From Paratinospora sagittata (Eukaryota > Streptophyta > Magnoliopsida > Ranunculales > Menispermaceae), in assembly GCA_035771175.1 (NCBI GenBank), contig CM069598.1, positions 11,496,668 through 11,560,667 on the forward strand: a stretch of 64,000 nt of DNA, in the 5' to 3' direction. Positions 12,601-27,600 of the stretch are shown here, in pieces; positions within the stretch are counted from its first letter, which is position 1; each line of letters starts with the position of its first letter. Under the pieces are notes generated by a model, which ran no database searches, was not told the DNA's origin, and was given only the letters and a program-made list of their open reading frames with translations. Made by a program: the position numbers and the translations under genes.

Positions 12601-15600
12601 TTCTGCAATGATGTTTTGTCTCTGCGATATAATGGCTGAGCAGGTTATACTTTTTTTTCAAGAGTATAGTCCAACCAATTGTGGAACTTCAAAACTGTGT
12701 TAGATCACACATTTCCTTGGAACGTGTTTCCTTGCCTCACATTTTGCATATGCATGCCAATGTTATTTGGGGGAAGGCATCTAAATTTGTCTTACTTATT
12801 TGAAATTGAGCCTACCTCTCTTTCTTTTCTTTTTTATTTTTTGGTGCAAAGTCTTCCTCTCTTTCACACCTAATAGATATTTAGCTAGGACCTGTTTGAT
12901 GATGAGATTTCTGACACAATTTCTTTGAGACAGATGTATATAGCAAGCAATATTCAAATGCAATCTATTTTCAGATAAAAATAATAGAAATAAACTTATA
13001 AAAATAAAGACAGTGTTTCTATATATTTGATATGTGTATGTTTGCTATCTGATAATATCAGTATTCAATACTTCATATTAAATTACTTCCAAGTCCATTG
13101 ACTAGTGAAGCATTGTATTAGATAGCTGCTCATCTGTCTAGCCTAAATAAAGGAAATATGGGAAAATGCTTGACTATGAGGAGGCTGTTATGCTTAAACG
13201 CTGTTAAGTTAGAAAATGGAGAACATTTTGGACCATATCGGATTGGCTATCCGTATAAACAATGTCAAATATATTATGAATCTCGAAAATAGAAATTGTG
13301 CTGAATAAATTTCTTGTTTATGTGAGTGTTAAGAATTTGAAAAATTTTGGTCAGCCCAGAAGCAAAAATATCTTGATTGATGTGGAAATGATTGAAGGTT
13401 ATAGACATGATGAAAACGATAAAAAATTTGTGAAATGTTTTTTTTCCTCTTTTGTACTGTAGGAAAATATATAATAAGCACTGAATTATACTTTCAAGTT
13501 TTATGTTTAAAAAATAATCAAGTTGACTATGGAAATATAATAGTTTTTCAATACCTTCATACCACGCTAATGTAGATACTTTAAAGTACAATACAATGGA
13601 AAATGGAAGCAAAAATATGCTTGGGCGTGTTAACTCCACAGTTTTTTTCAATTAGATGGTAGCAAACAAAGAAGAACATGACACTGAAGACATCACAACT
13701 GGATAGATATTGTAATTTTCACCATCTCAATTGTCCTCTTATTAGAACTGTGTAATTGCTTCATACCATTCATTTTATTCTCAATGTCTTTGGAATTGAG
13801 ATTGTTGTCTATTGAAGTTGCAGTTTATGGAAACTCTTTCAACAACAATAATTTTCATCATTTCTTTTAATATTTCACGTAAGATATGTATTGTTTTGAT
13901 ATTGCCATAAAGAGAAGTATTCAAGAATTTTGTTGATAATTTTTTTTTGAAAAGAAACAATGTTAGTAACACAACTATTCGCCTATCTAACTAGTGATGA
14001 GTTTCGAACCTGAGTACTTTTGGTTCCCAAGTCGCCCACAACCACTAGACCAACTCCTTGTTGGCAGCATTTTGTTTATAATGAGTATTAAAGGTAACAT
14101 TTTAGAAGGCATGAACTGGTGTATTGGTAAAGGTTGCTCCATTTTGACCAGAGATCATGGGTTTGAATCTGGAAATAACCGCTATGCAATACACAAGGGG
14201 TAAGGGGCTATGTACATCGATCCTTTCTTTGGCCCTGCAACTGCAAGGGCCTTGTTCATTGATTAAAACCTTATGTTTTATGCCTTAAGTAGTAACACTT
14301 TGGTGTTCTGTTTACACACCCATTGAACAAGGCAAAAATATCAACAACAACAACAACAAAAAGATCTAAAAGCATTCTATATGCAACTACTTATTTTAGC
14401 AATATAAGAAATCCATTTGGGGACAAGTCTAGCTTCAACTTTTTGTTTAGATGACGTTTTCATCGTTATCATCCGTTTGAAACAATATCATTCTGAAACT
14501 TTTGACTCTATCAATTGGTTGGATCAAGTAAGCTAATTACATAGATTGTTTGAGCTATTAACCACTTCTGATTTTGAGAATTAGCTGATTTGTAGTGGGG
14601 GTGATCTCATGATCTGCATGACCTGATCAATGATCATCATTAGAACTGATAGGATCTTCATATGATCCTGAAAAAAAGGGAGAAAAAATCATCCATAAAA
14701 ATGTTTATAAGGTCCCTATACCCGCCGCTACGGCCCCTTATCCAGATGTTATGCGTTCCCAAAAAAAAAAAAATTGTCATAAGAACTGTTTATCGGGTCA
14801 CTATGCCCTGACACCATGTCCCCTACCCAGATGTCTTAGATATTAAATTTAAAATTCTTATTAAAAATATTATAACTAATTTGTTGAACATCTTTCTTAG
14901 TTTCAAATTCGATGAACTCAATGACCTTCTCTATGTCATTGATTTTGAAGCATTTGGTTGCCTATCCTAGACTCCCTATGATCTATTGATTTTCCTTTTT
15001 TTTTTACTATCTGCATCTAGATGCTAAATTATATGTATTTATGAAATTGCTGATCAGGCATGAGTGATCTTTGCTCTCCAATGGTAATCCTTCTTGAAGA
15101 TGAAGCAGATGCATTTTGGTGCTTTGAACGCTTAATGCGCAGATTGGTACAAATTCTCTTATTTATAGTCCCATGTTGTTTGAACAAGCATTAGATCCAT
15201 TGACTTCCATTATTGTTCTTATTATATTTGAAGAATTTTAATTTTGAACATCAGGTGACAAATAAACCTACACACATTCTATGAACTTTGGAAATATGAA
15301 TTATTTATTTTGATGGACTTTTCAAATTGTCTTTTTTTAATTACTTCATTTTGTAATGGAAGTTGTTTTAAATGAAAATCTCCCCTCAAATCATGATTTA
15401 CAGTGAATGTCTGATGTTTTAATTAAAAAAGAAATATTTATACCCAGTTGTTTTGGCAATTCAGCTTTTCTTTTTTGTCCTCAAGCTCTAATTTTTATGG
15501 AGGCAAATTGAGCCTGGAGATATATGTATCTTACATTGAAGTAAATTACAATTGTATACATGTGGTAGGCATATCATGGTTTTAAATACATGAATTATGT

Positions 15601-18600
15601 ACTTTCATTTCCATCCACATCACCTTTCATCCTGCGTCCAAACCCAAAGTTATAGGTAGACATTCTAGGTTGAGAATAACTAAGTTCAGTCACTTAAATC
15701 TATCAATAAATTTTACTTTAATTGGAATTTTTCAAGTTTTTTGGTAAGTTGGTTCATGAATCTTCTCTGATTCAAGTAGTTGCTCAAATTACTGGGCTTA
15801 GCGTGTGTATTCAATGAAATCTGCAACATGTATCCCATACTCAAAAACCTATGCATGGGTTAGGCTTCCAACCATAGAGGATTTTTTTTCAACTGATAAT
15901 ATGCTCATCATTAGAAGAAATTAGTGAATCTCTAATTATAGTAAGTTTAGTAAAATCACAGCGGGGAGAGGATAATGGGATGTGTGAGTTCAGTAACGTA
16001 TTCAGTAGTGATTAATGGTAGACCAACGGGTAAAATCACAGTGGGGAGAGGATTGAGACAAGGAGATCCTCTATCTCCATTTCTCTTTACTTTAGCTGAC
16101 TGTTTGGGAAGACTGATCACTAGAGCACGGCAGAAGGCACTTGTGGAAGGATTCTTACTTGGGCATGAGAAGGTGGAGATTTCCCATCTTCAATTTGCGG
16201 ATGATACACTGTTACTCTTAAATGGGGAAGAAAGTAACATCATGAATGCCATTCAATTGCTTCACTATTTTAGCATAATGTCTGGCCTCAGTGTTATGTG
16301 GCTAAGTGTCAGATGGTGGGAATTAACATGGAGGCAAATGTGCTTCTTAGGTTGGCAAACAAGGTTGGCTGCTCTGTTGGTGTATGGCCAATGAATTATC
16401 TAGGTCTTCCTTTGGGTGGCAATCCTGATGTAGTACAGTTCTGGGAGCTGGTCATAGCAAAGATTTCTAAGAGATTGGATGGGTGGAAGCGTGCCTTCTT
16501 GTCAAAAGGAGGTTGACTGACCCTTATCCGAGCGGTTTTGGTTGCTCTTCCATCCTATTACCTGTCCATGTTCAGAATCCCAGAGGCGGAAGCGGGGGTG
16601 ATTGAGAGGAGGTTTAAATCCTTTTTGTGGAAAGGCGAAGAGGTGCTAGGTCGGCAAGTTTGGTGAAATGGGAGGTGGTTCAAAAGCCAATGGAAAAAGG
16701 ATGCCTAGGCATCGGGAATATTAGGCTGAGGAATTTGTCTTTGTGTGGTAAAATGGCTGTGGAGATACTTTTCGAAGCCACTTTCCTTGTGGGCGAGAGT
16801 TGTGGGCAATATCTATGGCAAGTGTTCTCCTCTGGATTACAGTTCTTGGAGTGGAAGAATGAAGAGATCGTCTTACTGCTGTCCATGGAAGTTTATTTCT
16901 ACATTGGCGCCCCAATTCCTTCAGCATACTAGGCTTCGGATTGGAAACGAGCTCTTGACTCGGTCTTGGGAAGATCCTTGGTTGGGGGGACCTTCATTGG
17001 CTGAATCTTTCCCTCACCTTTATCGTCTCTCCTTAGCTAAGAACCAACCCATAGCTCACTTTTCTCCCCTTGAATCCTCCCACACCTCCCCACCATCTTG
17101 GAATTTCCACTTCTCTAGGGCTCTCACAGACAGAGAATTTAGCGAGATCCCGATCATATTGAATAGGCTATCCTTGGTTAGGTTATCCCCCTCTCCTGAT
17201 AGATTGACATGGTCACCCTCCCCTAGCGGTCTTTTCTCTACTAAGTCTTTTTTCGAGCTACTTTGTGAATTCCCCTCCTATCAGCCCTTCCCACTGTCAC
17301 AGTTCATATGGCAAGTTAAGGTTCCAACTAAGGTTAGGATTTTTGGATGGTAATTAGCTCACAGAAGGATCAACACCTGTGATTGGTTGCAGAGGGGCGC
17401 GCTTAACTGGTGTCTATCCCCACATTGTTGCCCTTTCTGCATGCAGGAGGGGGAGAGCTTGGATCATATTTTCTTTTCATGCAGGTTCGCTAGAGGAATA
17501 TGGAGTAGATGGTTCTCCTTCTCGGGGGGGGGGGGGGGGGAGGGGGGGGGGGGCGTTATAGAGCCCCCTCCGATGTTCAGGAGGGTCTCTCTTTCTCTCA
17601 TCTTCTAGCCTTATCTCGAGCCAAGAGAGAGATGGGTCTTATTGCCTCGTATGCTACTTTGTGGCCTCTTTGGCTTGAAAGAAATAGTAGGATGTTTAAC
17701 AACACACACAATGAGATTGATCAATTATGGGATAGCACCAAACTAATGGCTAGTACGTGGGTTTTTGCTTCCCCTTGGAGTAATGGGATTTCAATTGCCA
17801 GGTGGCTCTTGAATTGGAGTGAATGCTTATCATGAGGGTGGGCTATTGTATGGTGGAATAGATTGTTAGTTTGAAAGATTGTTGATTTATCATTTGTGCA
17901 CGAGAAGCACGTTGTACTTCTTTTTCCTACAATAAGATTTGTTTTCTCTCAAAAAAAAAAATTATAGTAAGCTTACACCAAAGATTTAAGTTCTTATCGT
18001 TTTGCACTTTTTATAGATGAAAGTCTAAAGAGAAATTTTATAAGACTACTATTAGGTTAGCGATCCTCCATGGAACAAAATGTTGGGCAATAAAGAAATA
18101 ACACGTGAACAAAAAAAGTATAATGGAAATGCAAATGATGAGATGGATGTGGTAAAACATTGAAAGATAAAATTGGAAATTAACAATTCAACAAATGGTA
18201 AGAGTAGCTCTAATTTGAGATAAAACTGATTAAGATAGTTTGAACACATTCAACAAAGACAAGTGGATGTGCCACTTAATCCACGATAATGATAGAGGTA
18301 GAGAGAGGCGTAAAATAACATAAACTGCAGCCTGGTGCACAAAGCTCCCACTTATGTGGGGTCCCGAGAAGGGTCAAACCACTTTTGGGTCTATTTTGCA
18401 GAACCTTACCCTGCATCGCTAGAGGTTGTTTCCATGATTTGATGAACGTAGATAGTTAATAAAGATATAACTACTAGTAATATAAATGTAGACTTAGCCC
18501 TTGATAGAGCAAAGTCAAAACAGTGGATTTATGTAACCAACTCCATGAGTTGGGAAAAGGCTTTAACTTGGCTTGAGTTGATTTGATGTTATGGTTTAAT

Positions 18601-21600
18601 GAGGTTGATGAAGTTTGCAAAAATGGCTTGGACCTCTCTAGCCCTTCTAGTATTGAACCAAAATTTATCGCTACAAACTACACTAACTTTGTCTAGCTTT
18701 ACATGCTTCAATTACTTTTGTTTTCAATAAGTAAAATTTGTATGCTTCAATTACCTATTCTAGTTGAAGAATTGACTAAGAGTTCAGTTTCTAATCTGAT
18801 CTTTTCTAGCAATCTGATTAAAAATGATTCATTTTAGTCATGCCAAGCTGCATTCTTTAGGAGGCAATGTGTTTTCACTTGTGAGTAGATAGGGTGGGAG
18901 TAAAGAAATCAGTTGAAGGATGCAGAATCTTTCTTGTGACGTGAATATTAAGATTCTAAATAACACAGGGTTAGTGTGAATTGAGAGTATTTTAATGCCT
19001 ATATCATAAAAAATAAAAGAGATATTCATAGTTGTTTAAAATGTTGACAATCAAATAGATGAGTCATGTGGTGAAATCATAGAAGAGAGTGATTGACAAT
19101 CGATTGAGAGCTAAAACTATGATGTTGAAAAATCAATTTGGATTCATACTTTAAGATTAATGGAGAAGTTATTCATTTATAGAGAAGACTAAGGAGAGTT
19201 ATAAGAAGAGAAAGAAATACCGTTCTATGTTTTTCAGTGATTTCATGGAAACCTATGTTAAAGTATCTAGTGATAAGACTTGGTGGGATCTAAAAGAACT
19301 GTTCTGCTAGAGGTTAAGTCCAAGGAGACAGTGAAAGCACATTTCAAAACACTTAATCCATGAAGGCATCACTCTAGATACAAGTGAATGTAGAACATGA
19401 GACATTTATTGAGCCTTAGGTGTTGAATAAAGCTATGTTGTTATTGTGGTCTGGTTTCCTTAGGTCACATGGAGAAGAAGCTGTTGAAATGAAGATACTC
19501 TCTTGGAATGTGAGGGGCTGCGGCTCGGGTTAGAAAAGAGGATTGATTAGGAGAACTATCCATAAAGCCAATCTGGACATCATCTTATTATAGGAAACAA
19601 AAAAAGAATTTGTGGGTAGAAGACCCCATTGGTCAGTTGTGGAATTCAAGATTCAAATTACCATCCGTAGGGTCCTCGGGTGGTATATTGGTTGCTTGGG
19701 ATTCAAGAACAATTCAGGTTACTTCGTGCATGATTGGGTCTTTTTCGGTATCCATACTCATCAGGACGTTTGATGCAGAGCAGTGGTGGCTATCTGGTGT
19801 GTATGGGCCTTCTTCCCCATCAGATCAACAGACATTTTGGGATGCGCTTGCTGGTCTCTCTGTTCTTTGTGGGAGCGCATGGTGCGTGGTGGGTGATTTC
19901 AATACAACCAGATTCTTGGAGGAGAAGTTAAATGGTGTGAGATTAACAAGAAGCATGCAGGAGTTTGATCAATTGATATGTGAACTAGGTTTAAAGGATC
20001 CCCCATTGGGTAATGCCAAATACACATGGTCCAATTTCAGGGAGGTCCCTATATGTTGCAGGCTTGATCGATTCCTCTTCTCGGATGAATGGGAGAGAAT
20101 ATTTCCATTCTACAAACAGGAGGCGATGCTTAGAATTACGTCTGATCACACGCCGATTCTAATGGACACTAGGAAGGTCAAATGGGGTCCATCGCCATTT
20201 AAGTTTAAAAATGCATAGCTGTCACATAGGGATTTCTTGATTAGCTCTAAATTGTGGTGGCAGTCAATTACCACATATGGTAGAGAGGGCCATAGATTTA
20301 TGGTTAAAGTAAAAAGGATGAAGGAGCTCATAAAAACTTGGGACAGGGAAGTCTTTAGGGCTAACCTGCTGAAGAAAAAAGAAATTGAGTCAGTTATTGG
20401 TGAGCTGGACAAATTGGAGGAGGTTGCTGGGTGGAATGTGGAAATGGAATCTTTCAAGAAACTTTATAAACTTGATCTGGCTGAAAGATGTATGCGTGAT
20501 GACAGACTGGCTTTGCAAAGGGCCAGAATTAGATGGCTCAAGGAAGAAGATGCAAACTCAAGATTCTTTCGTAGCCTTCTAAACATTCACAGGAACAAGA
20601 GCACTATAGTCAAGGTGGAGAAGGAAGATGATTCATTGATTGATTCTGAGGAGGGCGTGGTTGAGGAGATTATATCCTACTTTGAGAGTGTGTTCAGATC
20701 TTAGGGGGGTGGTGGATGGGGTGTTGAGGGGCTTGATTGGGAAGCCATTTTTGCGGAGGACAGAACTCTTCTGGAGAGACCATTTGACGAGGAGGAGGTT
20801 AGAGCTACAGTTTTTAGTTGCGATGGGAGCAAAGCGCCAGGACCAGATGGCTTTTCGATGGCCTTCTTCCAACAATCATGGAAAGTGGTCAAGGCGGATA
20901 TTATGAGGGTCTTTGAGGAATTCTTTCAGAATGGGATTATCAACATACAAACCAACGAGACTTATATTTGTTTAATTCCGAAAAAGGCTCAATCATGGTG
21001 CTTAAAAGACTTTCGGCCCATTAGTATGATCACAAGTTTGTACAAGATCATTGCAAAAACATTATCCCCGCGCCTTTGGGCAGTCCTTCACAAAACAGTA
21101 GAGAACACTCAGATGGCTTTCGTTCAGGGGCGACAGATTCTGGATGCTATGCTCATAGCTAACGAAACAGTTGAGGATTATCGAGCACATAGGAAGGCAG
21201 GGGCGGTCTTCAAAGTAGATTTCGCTAGAGCCTACGACTCAGTGGAATGGAGTTTTCTTGAATTTTTCATGCACAGGAAAGGTTTTGGGGAGCGATGGAT
21301 TCGGTGGATAATGGGGGGTGTTAGCTCGGTGACGTATTTTGTGGTGATTAATGGCAGACCATGGGGAAAACTCACAACTGGCAGAGGACTTGGACAAGGC
21401 GATCCATTGTCCCCATTCTTGTTCACAATTGTGGTTGATTGTTTGGGAAGACTACTGACTAGAGCAAGACAAAGCTCTTTGATTGAAGGCTTCTCAGTAG
21501 GTAAAGAGAAGGAAGCGGTCTCACACCTACAATTTGCTGATGACACAGTTTTTCCTGAATGGTGAGGAGGCAAATATATTAAATGCCATCAAGCTGCTTA

Positions 21601-24600
21601 ATTGCTTTAGCTACATGTCCGGTCTGAAGATCAACGTGGCTAAATGTCGGCTTGCAGGGATAAGTATGGAGGCAAAAATAATTCTTAGATTAACAAACAA
21701 GGTTGGATGCTCAGTGGGGTCATGGTCGATAAGTACCTTGGACTTCCTTTGGGTGGGAATCCTTTGTCTACTGAGTTTTGGGAACCGTTCAGTCTAAAAC
21801 ATCTCGTAGATTAGAAGGTTGGAAGAGAGCATTTCTTTCTAAAGGCGGAAGATTGGCTCTTATCCGCTCGGTGTTATCGGCATTACCGTCTTATTATCGC
21901 TCCACCTTCAAAATCCCACGAGGTGTTGCTAGTCATATTGAGAAGAAGTTCAAGACCTTTTGGAGCGGGAAGAATGGGTTTGTCAGTTTGGTGAGTTGGA
22001 AGGAAGTGCAGAAACCTGTGGCTAAAGGGGGTCTTGGGGTTGGGAATATTTATCTGAGGAACGAAGCTCCTTGCGGTAAATGGATATGGCGATACTTCAA
22101 AGAAAGGGATTCTTTATGGGCCAAAGTCATTAGAAGCAAGTATGGTGCAATCCCTCCTCAAGAGCACCTAGGAATCTCGGGGAGAATTGGAAGGGCATTA
22201 TTTAGGAGTCCTAGGAAGTTCATTTATTCTCTTGCTCCACAGTTTTTCTCGCTTGTGGTTCTCAAAATTGGAGATGGTGAAACCTTTCGTTTCTGGGAAG
22301 ACAAATGGACGGGTGGCTCCACGTTGGCTGCACCATTTCCTCACCTATATAGCCTTTCAGCCTTACACAACAAACCTATTATCTCATTCCTAACCAATAA
22401 CTCATCCTCCACTCCCAACCCTCCCTTCGTATCATGGAATCTACGTTTCATTAGGGCGTTAACATCGCACGAACAAATTGAGATCGGTCCTCTTTTGGAT
22501 CAGTTAGCTTCATTAAGGTTATCCAACAACCCGGACAGCCTTGAGTGGATTCCTTGCCCCTACGGCTCATTTTCATGTAAATCCTTTTTTGATACCCTGT
22601 CAGATTCTACCTCTTTCCCCATATTCCCACTCTCAGATACGATTTGGAATGTTCAGGTTCCAATTAAGATTAAGATCTTTGGCTGGCTATTGGCCCATAG
22701 GAAAATAAATACTTGTGAGATGTTACAGAGACGTGCTCCAGGGTGGTGCTTGTCACCACATTGCTGTCCATTCTGTTTGCAGGAAGGAGAGTGTGTGGAC
22801 CACATTTTCTTTTCATGCAGATTTGCTAAAAATATATTGCAGAAGTGGTTCATATTCTCAGGTTTGAGGTTTATTGCCCCACAGAACATCATTGAAGGGC
22901 TTTCCTTATCTCATCTTGTAAACTTATCACGGGCTGATAAGGAAATTGGTTTAATTACAATGTATTTGGTCCTTATGGTTAGAAGGAAATGCTAAGGTGT
23001 TCAGTGATGCACAAAAAGATTGTGATCAGCTGTGGGAGGGGATAAAATTATTAGCAAGCTCTTGGGTCTTTGCATCCTCTTGGGGGTAAAGGTTTGCCAA
23101 TATCTAGTTGACTCATGCGTTGGAGTGACTGTCTTTTGTAGAGTCCTTCCTAGCTGTGACGTTTGGATAGGCGGCTGGGTAGGAGGGTGGGTGGAGTATT
23201 TTGATCACTTTTGCACTCCTGGTGCATTCTTTTGTAACTTCTGTATATAACTTACATTTATCAAAATACACATTTTGTTTCATTTAAAAAAAAAAAAAAA
23301 TTATGGGTACATCTTTTGATTTGCTTGTGATCAGTGTCCAATCATCTCATGTAGAGAATTTGTTATTGACTATATAAATATTCTTAGGAACTCCCCATGT
23401 TTGTTTGCTACATATGTTTACAACTTCATTAGCTATTTCTGTTTTTTTTTTTTTTTTTCTTCTTTATATTACTTTGTCAGTTTATTTGACATTCAAGTTG
23501 CTTATGATATGTATTCTTATGTGAAATTTAAAGCGAGGAAATTTCAGATGCACAGAGAGTTCTGTTGGCGTGGAGACACAACTTAGCAATCTAGCAGCAA
23601 TTACTCAGGTTATTGATCCAAAGCTTCATCAACACTTAGGTACTTTTTTGTTAAGTCTAATGTCTAGGAACTTCTAAAATCAAGGTTTTCATTTATGCTT
23701 GTGTTGATTTTATATATATATTACTAGCATCTTTCCATTACTAATTCCTTTTTTCATTTCATTCCATTAGTAAAGAAGATACGTCAGAAATTTGAATGTA
23801 TAAACATCCATGAGAAACTATTGATATAGCCAAATGATGAAAGGCCACTTGAGAATTCTTTATTACAAGCATCTCATTGAAAACTTATGAAAAGGAAAAC
23901 TTTCTATAAGAAGGGTTTGAATCCATGGATGCCCTCCCTTTGCATTATTTGTAGAAGGCTTTGATCTTTTATGTTGGCATCTTGAAGCAGAGAATTGAAA
24001 TTGGAAAGAACAAGAAATGATATTTTCTTACAAGTCCTAAGTTCGTAGTGAGTTTCTAGTCTTTTCATATGTGATACATTATGTATTATTGGTAAGTGTT
24101 GCGAATAATGTTAATTCACTATAATATATTTTTTGATCTTTTACTTATGATTAACATGTTAGGATCGAACTAGTCAATTTGACGAGTTAAATTTCATTTG
24201 GCATTGTGTTTTTATGCCTTTCGAAAGATGAGGTGTTTGCTTGTTGAATCTCCTATTCTCCCAAAGGAGTTAAGGACAATTAGCATACAGAAAACAGATG
24301 AGAATTCAAAAACTTCCTTTTCTATTTTGCATTTTTATTGCAATAAATTGTTTATTTTTATAGAAACCAGTGACTAATGAAAGGAGAAAAGCAAAGAAAG
24401 AGTATTTGCTACTACAAGTACAGAATTTGTTAATCACTAGGAGCAGTTAATCATGTCCAAGTTGAAATTCATCTCTATGAAGTTTATCACTAGGAATACT
24501 AGATGGAATTGTTTTAAATTTCTTTCTACCATACGAGGAGTTGGACTAGTCAATGGATTCTGTCACATCAGATCTATCAGGAATGAATTCCTACTTGCTC

Positions 24601-27600
24601 ATGCATCGGAAATGTGTTGGATAATGAATTTTTATTTTTATTCATAATTGGGGATGATGCAATGTTAATGTAACTTCAAGGAATAAATATTATGGTGGTA
24701 AGATTTTCTACATTGCTGGATATTTGGACACTTCGATTTCAATTAAAATATTTATAATTCTTATTTCTTGATGTACTTTAGTTCTTTGTTCGAAGTGATA
24801 AGTAACAAAAGAATTTGTTATGGTATTGGAACAGAGGCGCTAGGTGGAGGTGACTATCTATTTGCGTTCCGTATGCTTATGGTCTTGTTCCGTCGAGAGT
24901 TCTCATTTGGTGATTCATTGTACCTTTGGGAGGTATGGCTCAGTGGTCTCCTATTGCATTCCCTCTCTCTCACTCCTTCCCAGCCAATCTTGTTCACATA
25001 GCCAGGCTATCCCAATCCACCAGCTACTATTCTTAATATTAATTCAGCATTTTCTTTTCCTTCACACTATTTTCTCACATTATTGTTAGTTTTTTTTTTT
25101 TTTTTTTTGAAATGATATATATCTATTTTTTATCCTCTTCTTTTCCTTGAAATTTAAATAAAATTATCAAATGGAGAAAATTTTTGATAGTAGCTAATAA
25201 TTCATTGTGATCTAATTTGGGGATACACATTTCTTTGTAAATGTTTTGCCAACTTGATGTCCAATGGTCAATGATAAAAATTTTATAACCTCAGTCTAGA
25301 TGGGCTTTAAAATTAGAAGAATGAATCGTAAGTTGAGGACAAGTTTCAGAAGATAATAAGCACACTTTATGTATTATGTGAGAAATGATTTTCTCATAGA
25401 CTTGGGAAATTAAATTGTGGGTCATTATTCTTCACATCTCATATAATCATAAAGCAAACAGATTTTCTTCTGTTTTTGTTTTTTCCTTCTTCCAATAATA
25501 GACTTTAGTGAGAGGAAAAGAATAAAGGATGTCAATTAGTTAAAACATCTTTAGGCCAAGGATCGAAAATTCGATTTCGACTTGACTTCGGTCACTTGAA
25601 ACTTGAAATTAATTCGGAGAAGTTTAATTCGACATAAATTTTTTTTGTAAAAATTCGCTAAATTAGAGAAGTTTAGAGAATTTTTGCACATATGCTTAAA
25701 TATCTAGATTTATTGTAGTATAAGGCATAAGCTAAAACTAATATAAATAGACACTTTTAATACATAAAAACTAATATAATTTTATCGAATTTTGTCCAAT
25801 TTTTTGAATTTTATCAAATTATTTTGGCGAATTTTTACATTTTTTGTTTTACACCCACTTTGCACTTCAGTGGTTAAAAAAAGGGAAAAAACTTGTGGGA
25901 TTTCACCGAATTTCAGAGAATTTTTGATAGGCATGAAAAGGTGGGGGTGATTAAACAAAAAAAAGGATAAACATGCTTCTGAATGTGTTTATTAAACAAA
26001 ACATATCTTGGATTTTGTTGGTTTTTAAAAGAAAATTATCAAATGACCACTCACGACTACATCTTGTTTTACTTTGTCTTCTTTTCTCTTATGGTTTTCT
26101 TGACCTGTGACCTTTGTACTACAAGCTTTTTATTATGAACTTTGACTTGTTAAAAGTGCATCTGAGCATATGCATAGTATTCCAAACGGGACTTTCTGGC
26201 CTAACAGGTTCACTGGTAGATATCTAGTTGGCGTTATAACTACTCCATGCAAACATATTCAATATCATAGTAGGGACATGGTTGGAATTCTTTTCCTCAC
26301 AAGTGGGGAAGTGGTGAGCATATCAAATGGTGGCTATACATATATATCAAACATAATAATCTCAAGTGATAAAAACTCAAAACTTTGAATTGGTTGGAGA
26401 ACTGTGAATTTCAAGTCCAACTCACACTCTTACAAATATCAATACAGAAGAGTAAACTCACTGAAATTCTCTGCTAAAAATATTTGGAAAATCTTCATGG
26501 TTTATCTTTTGTAGGTTTTCATGTCTTCTTTTTCATCTGTTTAATAATGACACATCCTACTCTTCATATTTTTAATTTGGTTGTTTACTTGTACTAGGCC
26601 TTGAGGTTTGTTTTTCAAAACTTGTACAGATGATGTGGGCATTGGAGTATGACCCTGATCTATTCTCCTTGTATGAAGAGCCTGCCCCAGCAAGTGAAAA
26701 GGCCGAGGGTTCTAAAGGAAAAGGAAAGTCAATGCGGCAATTTGGGAAGTATGAGAGGGAGAACATGAGAAATGGAGCAAAGAGTTCTGATGCTCCCCTC
26801 CCTATTTCAGTTTTTCTTGTTGCCAGTGTCCTAAAGGCCAAGAGCTCAAAACTAATGCATGAAGCAAGGGGCCTAGATGATGTTGTTAAGGTAAGCAACA
26901 GTCATATAGTCGTTAACAATGCCTTATAAACTTCCTTCTTCTGCTCACCAGTCCCTTGGTTTATCTACGGACAAACTGGCCACATGCAGATGGACCAAAT
27001 GCCACTAAACTCGGAAGAATGGAAGTATGTGTTGGTTTTTGGTACTTCCACTCCTAGTGGACTTTTCTGGATGTGGGCTCCCTAGTTTTATTACCAAAGT
27101 TCTTTTGCTTTAGAGGAAGTATTGCGCAGACTGTTTTCCAATTTCACCTTTCATATGACCTGTTAACAGTGTTTTATAAATTTCCTTTCAACATTCATTG
27201 AGTCTGCATATTGAAAAAAAAAACTGAAAGGTGGGATGCAGATGTACCAAATGCCAATAAATGCAGAAATATTAGATACATGCAACCAATTGTAATTACA
27301 ATTAATAGTTACTGATGGATATAGTTCTAGTCTCACATGCCTTGAAAAATCTTGGAAAACTTAATACTATACATTTCTTTCTAGTACCTGGAACTGATGA
27401 ACCATATTTTGGTTATTTGGTTCATAATCATATGAGAGTTTAATGTATCTTTCCAGCTGCAACGCCAACAAATCATGAACTTTCTGATGTTGCATTACAT
27501 TCCTATTTGCACCTATGGCACTGACTTTGGCTTATCTTACACAGATTTTGAATGACATTACTGGAAATCTGGATGCCAAAAAAGCTTGCACTGGGGCAAT

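Noticed and set aside
13274..13651. 125-codon minus-strand open frame in TBC intron 5
   Set aside because: AT-rich composition, no domain, inside an intron of a well-supported gene; likely chance.
23281..23330. Target-site duplication for the LINE at 19489-23300
   Set aside because: The sequence after the poly(A) (ttatgggtacatc) has no convincing partner upstream of 19489 or in 17976-19489.
26170..26388. Open frame in TBC intron 8
   Set aside because: No recognisable motif; surrounding DNA is non-coding AT-rich intron.
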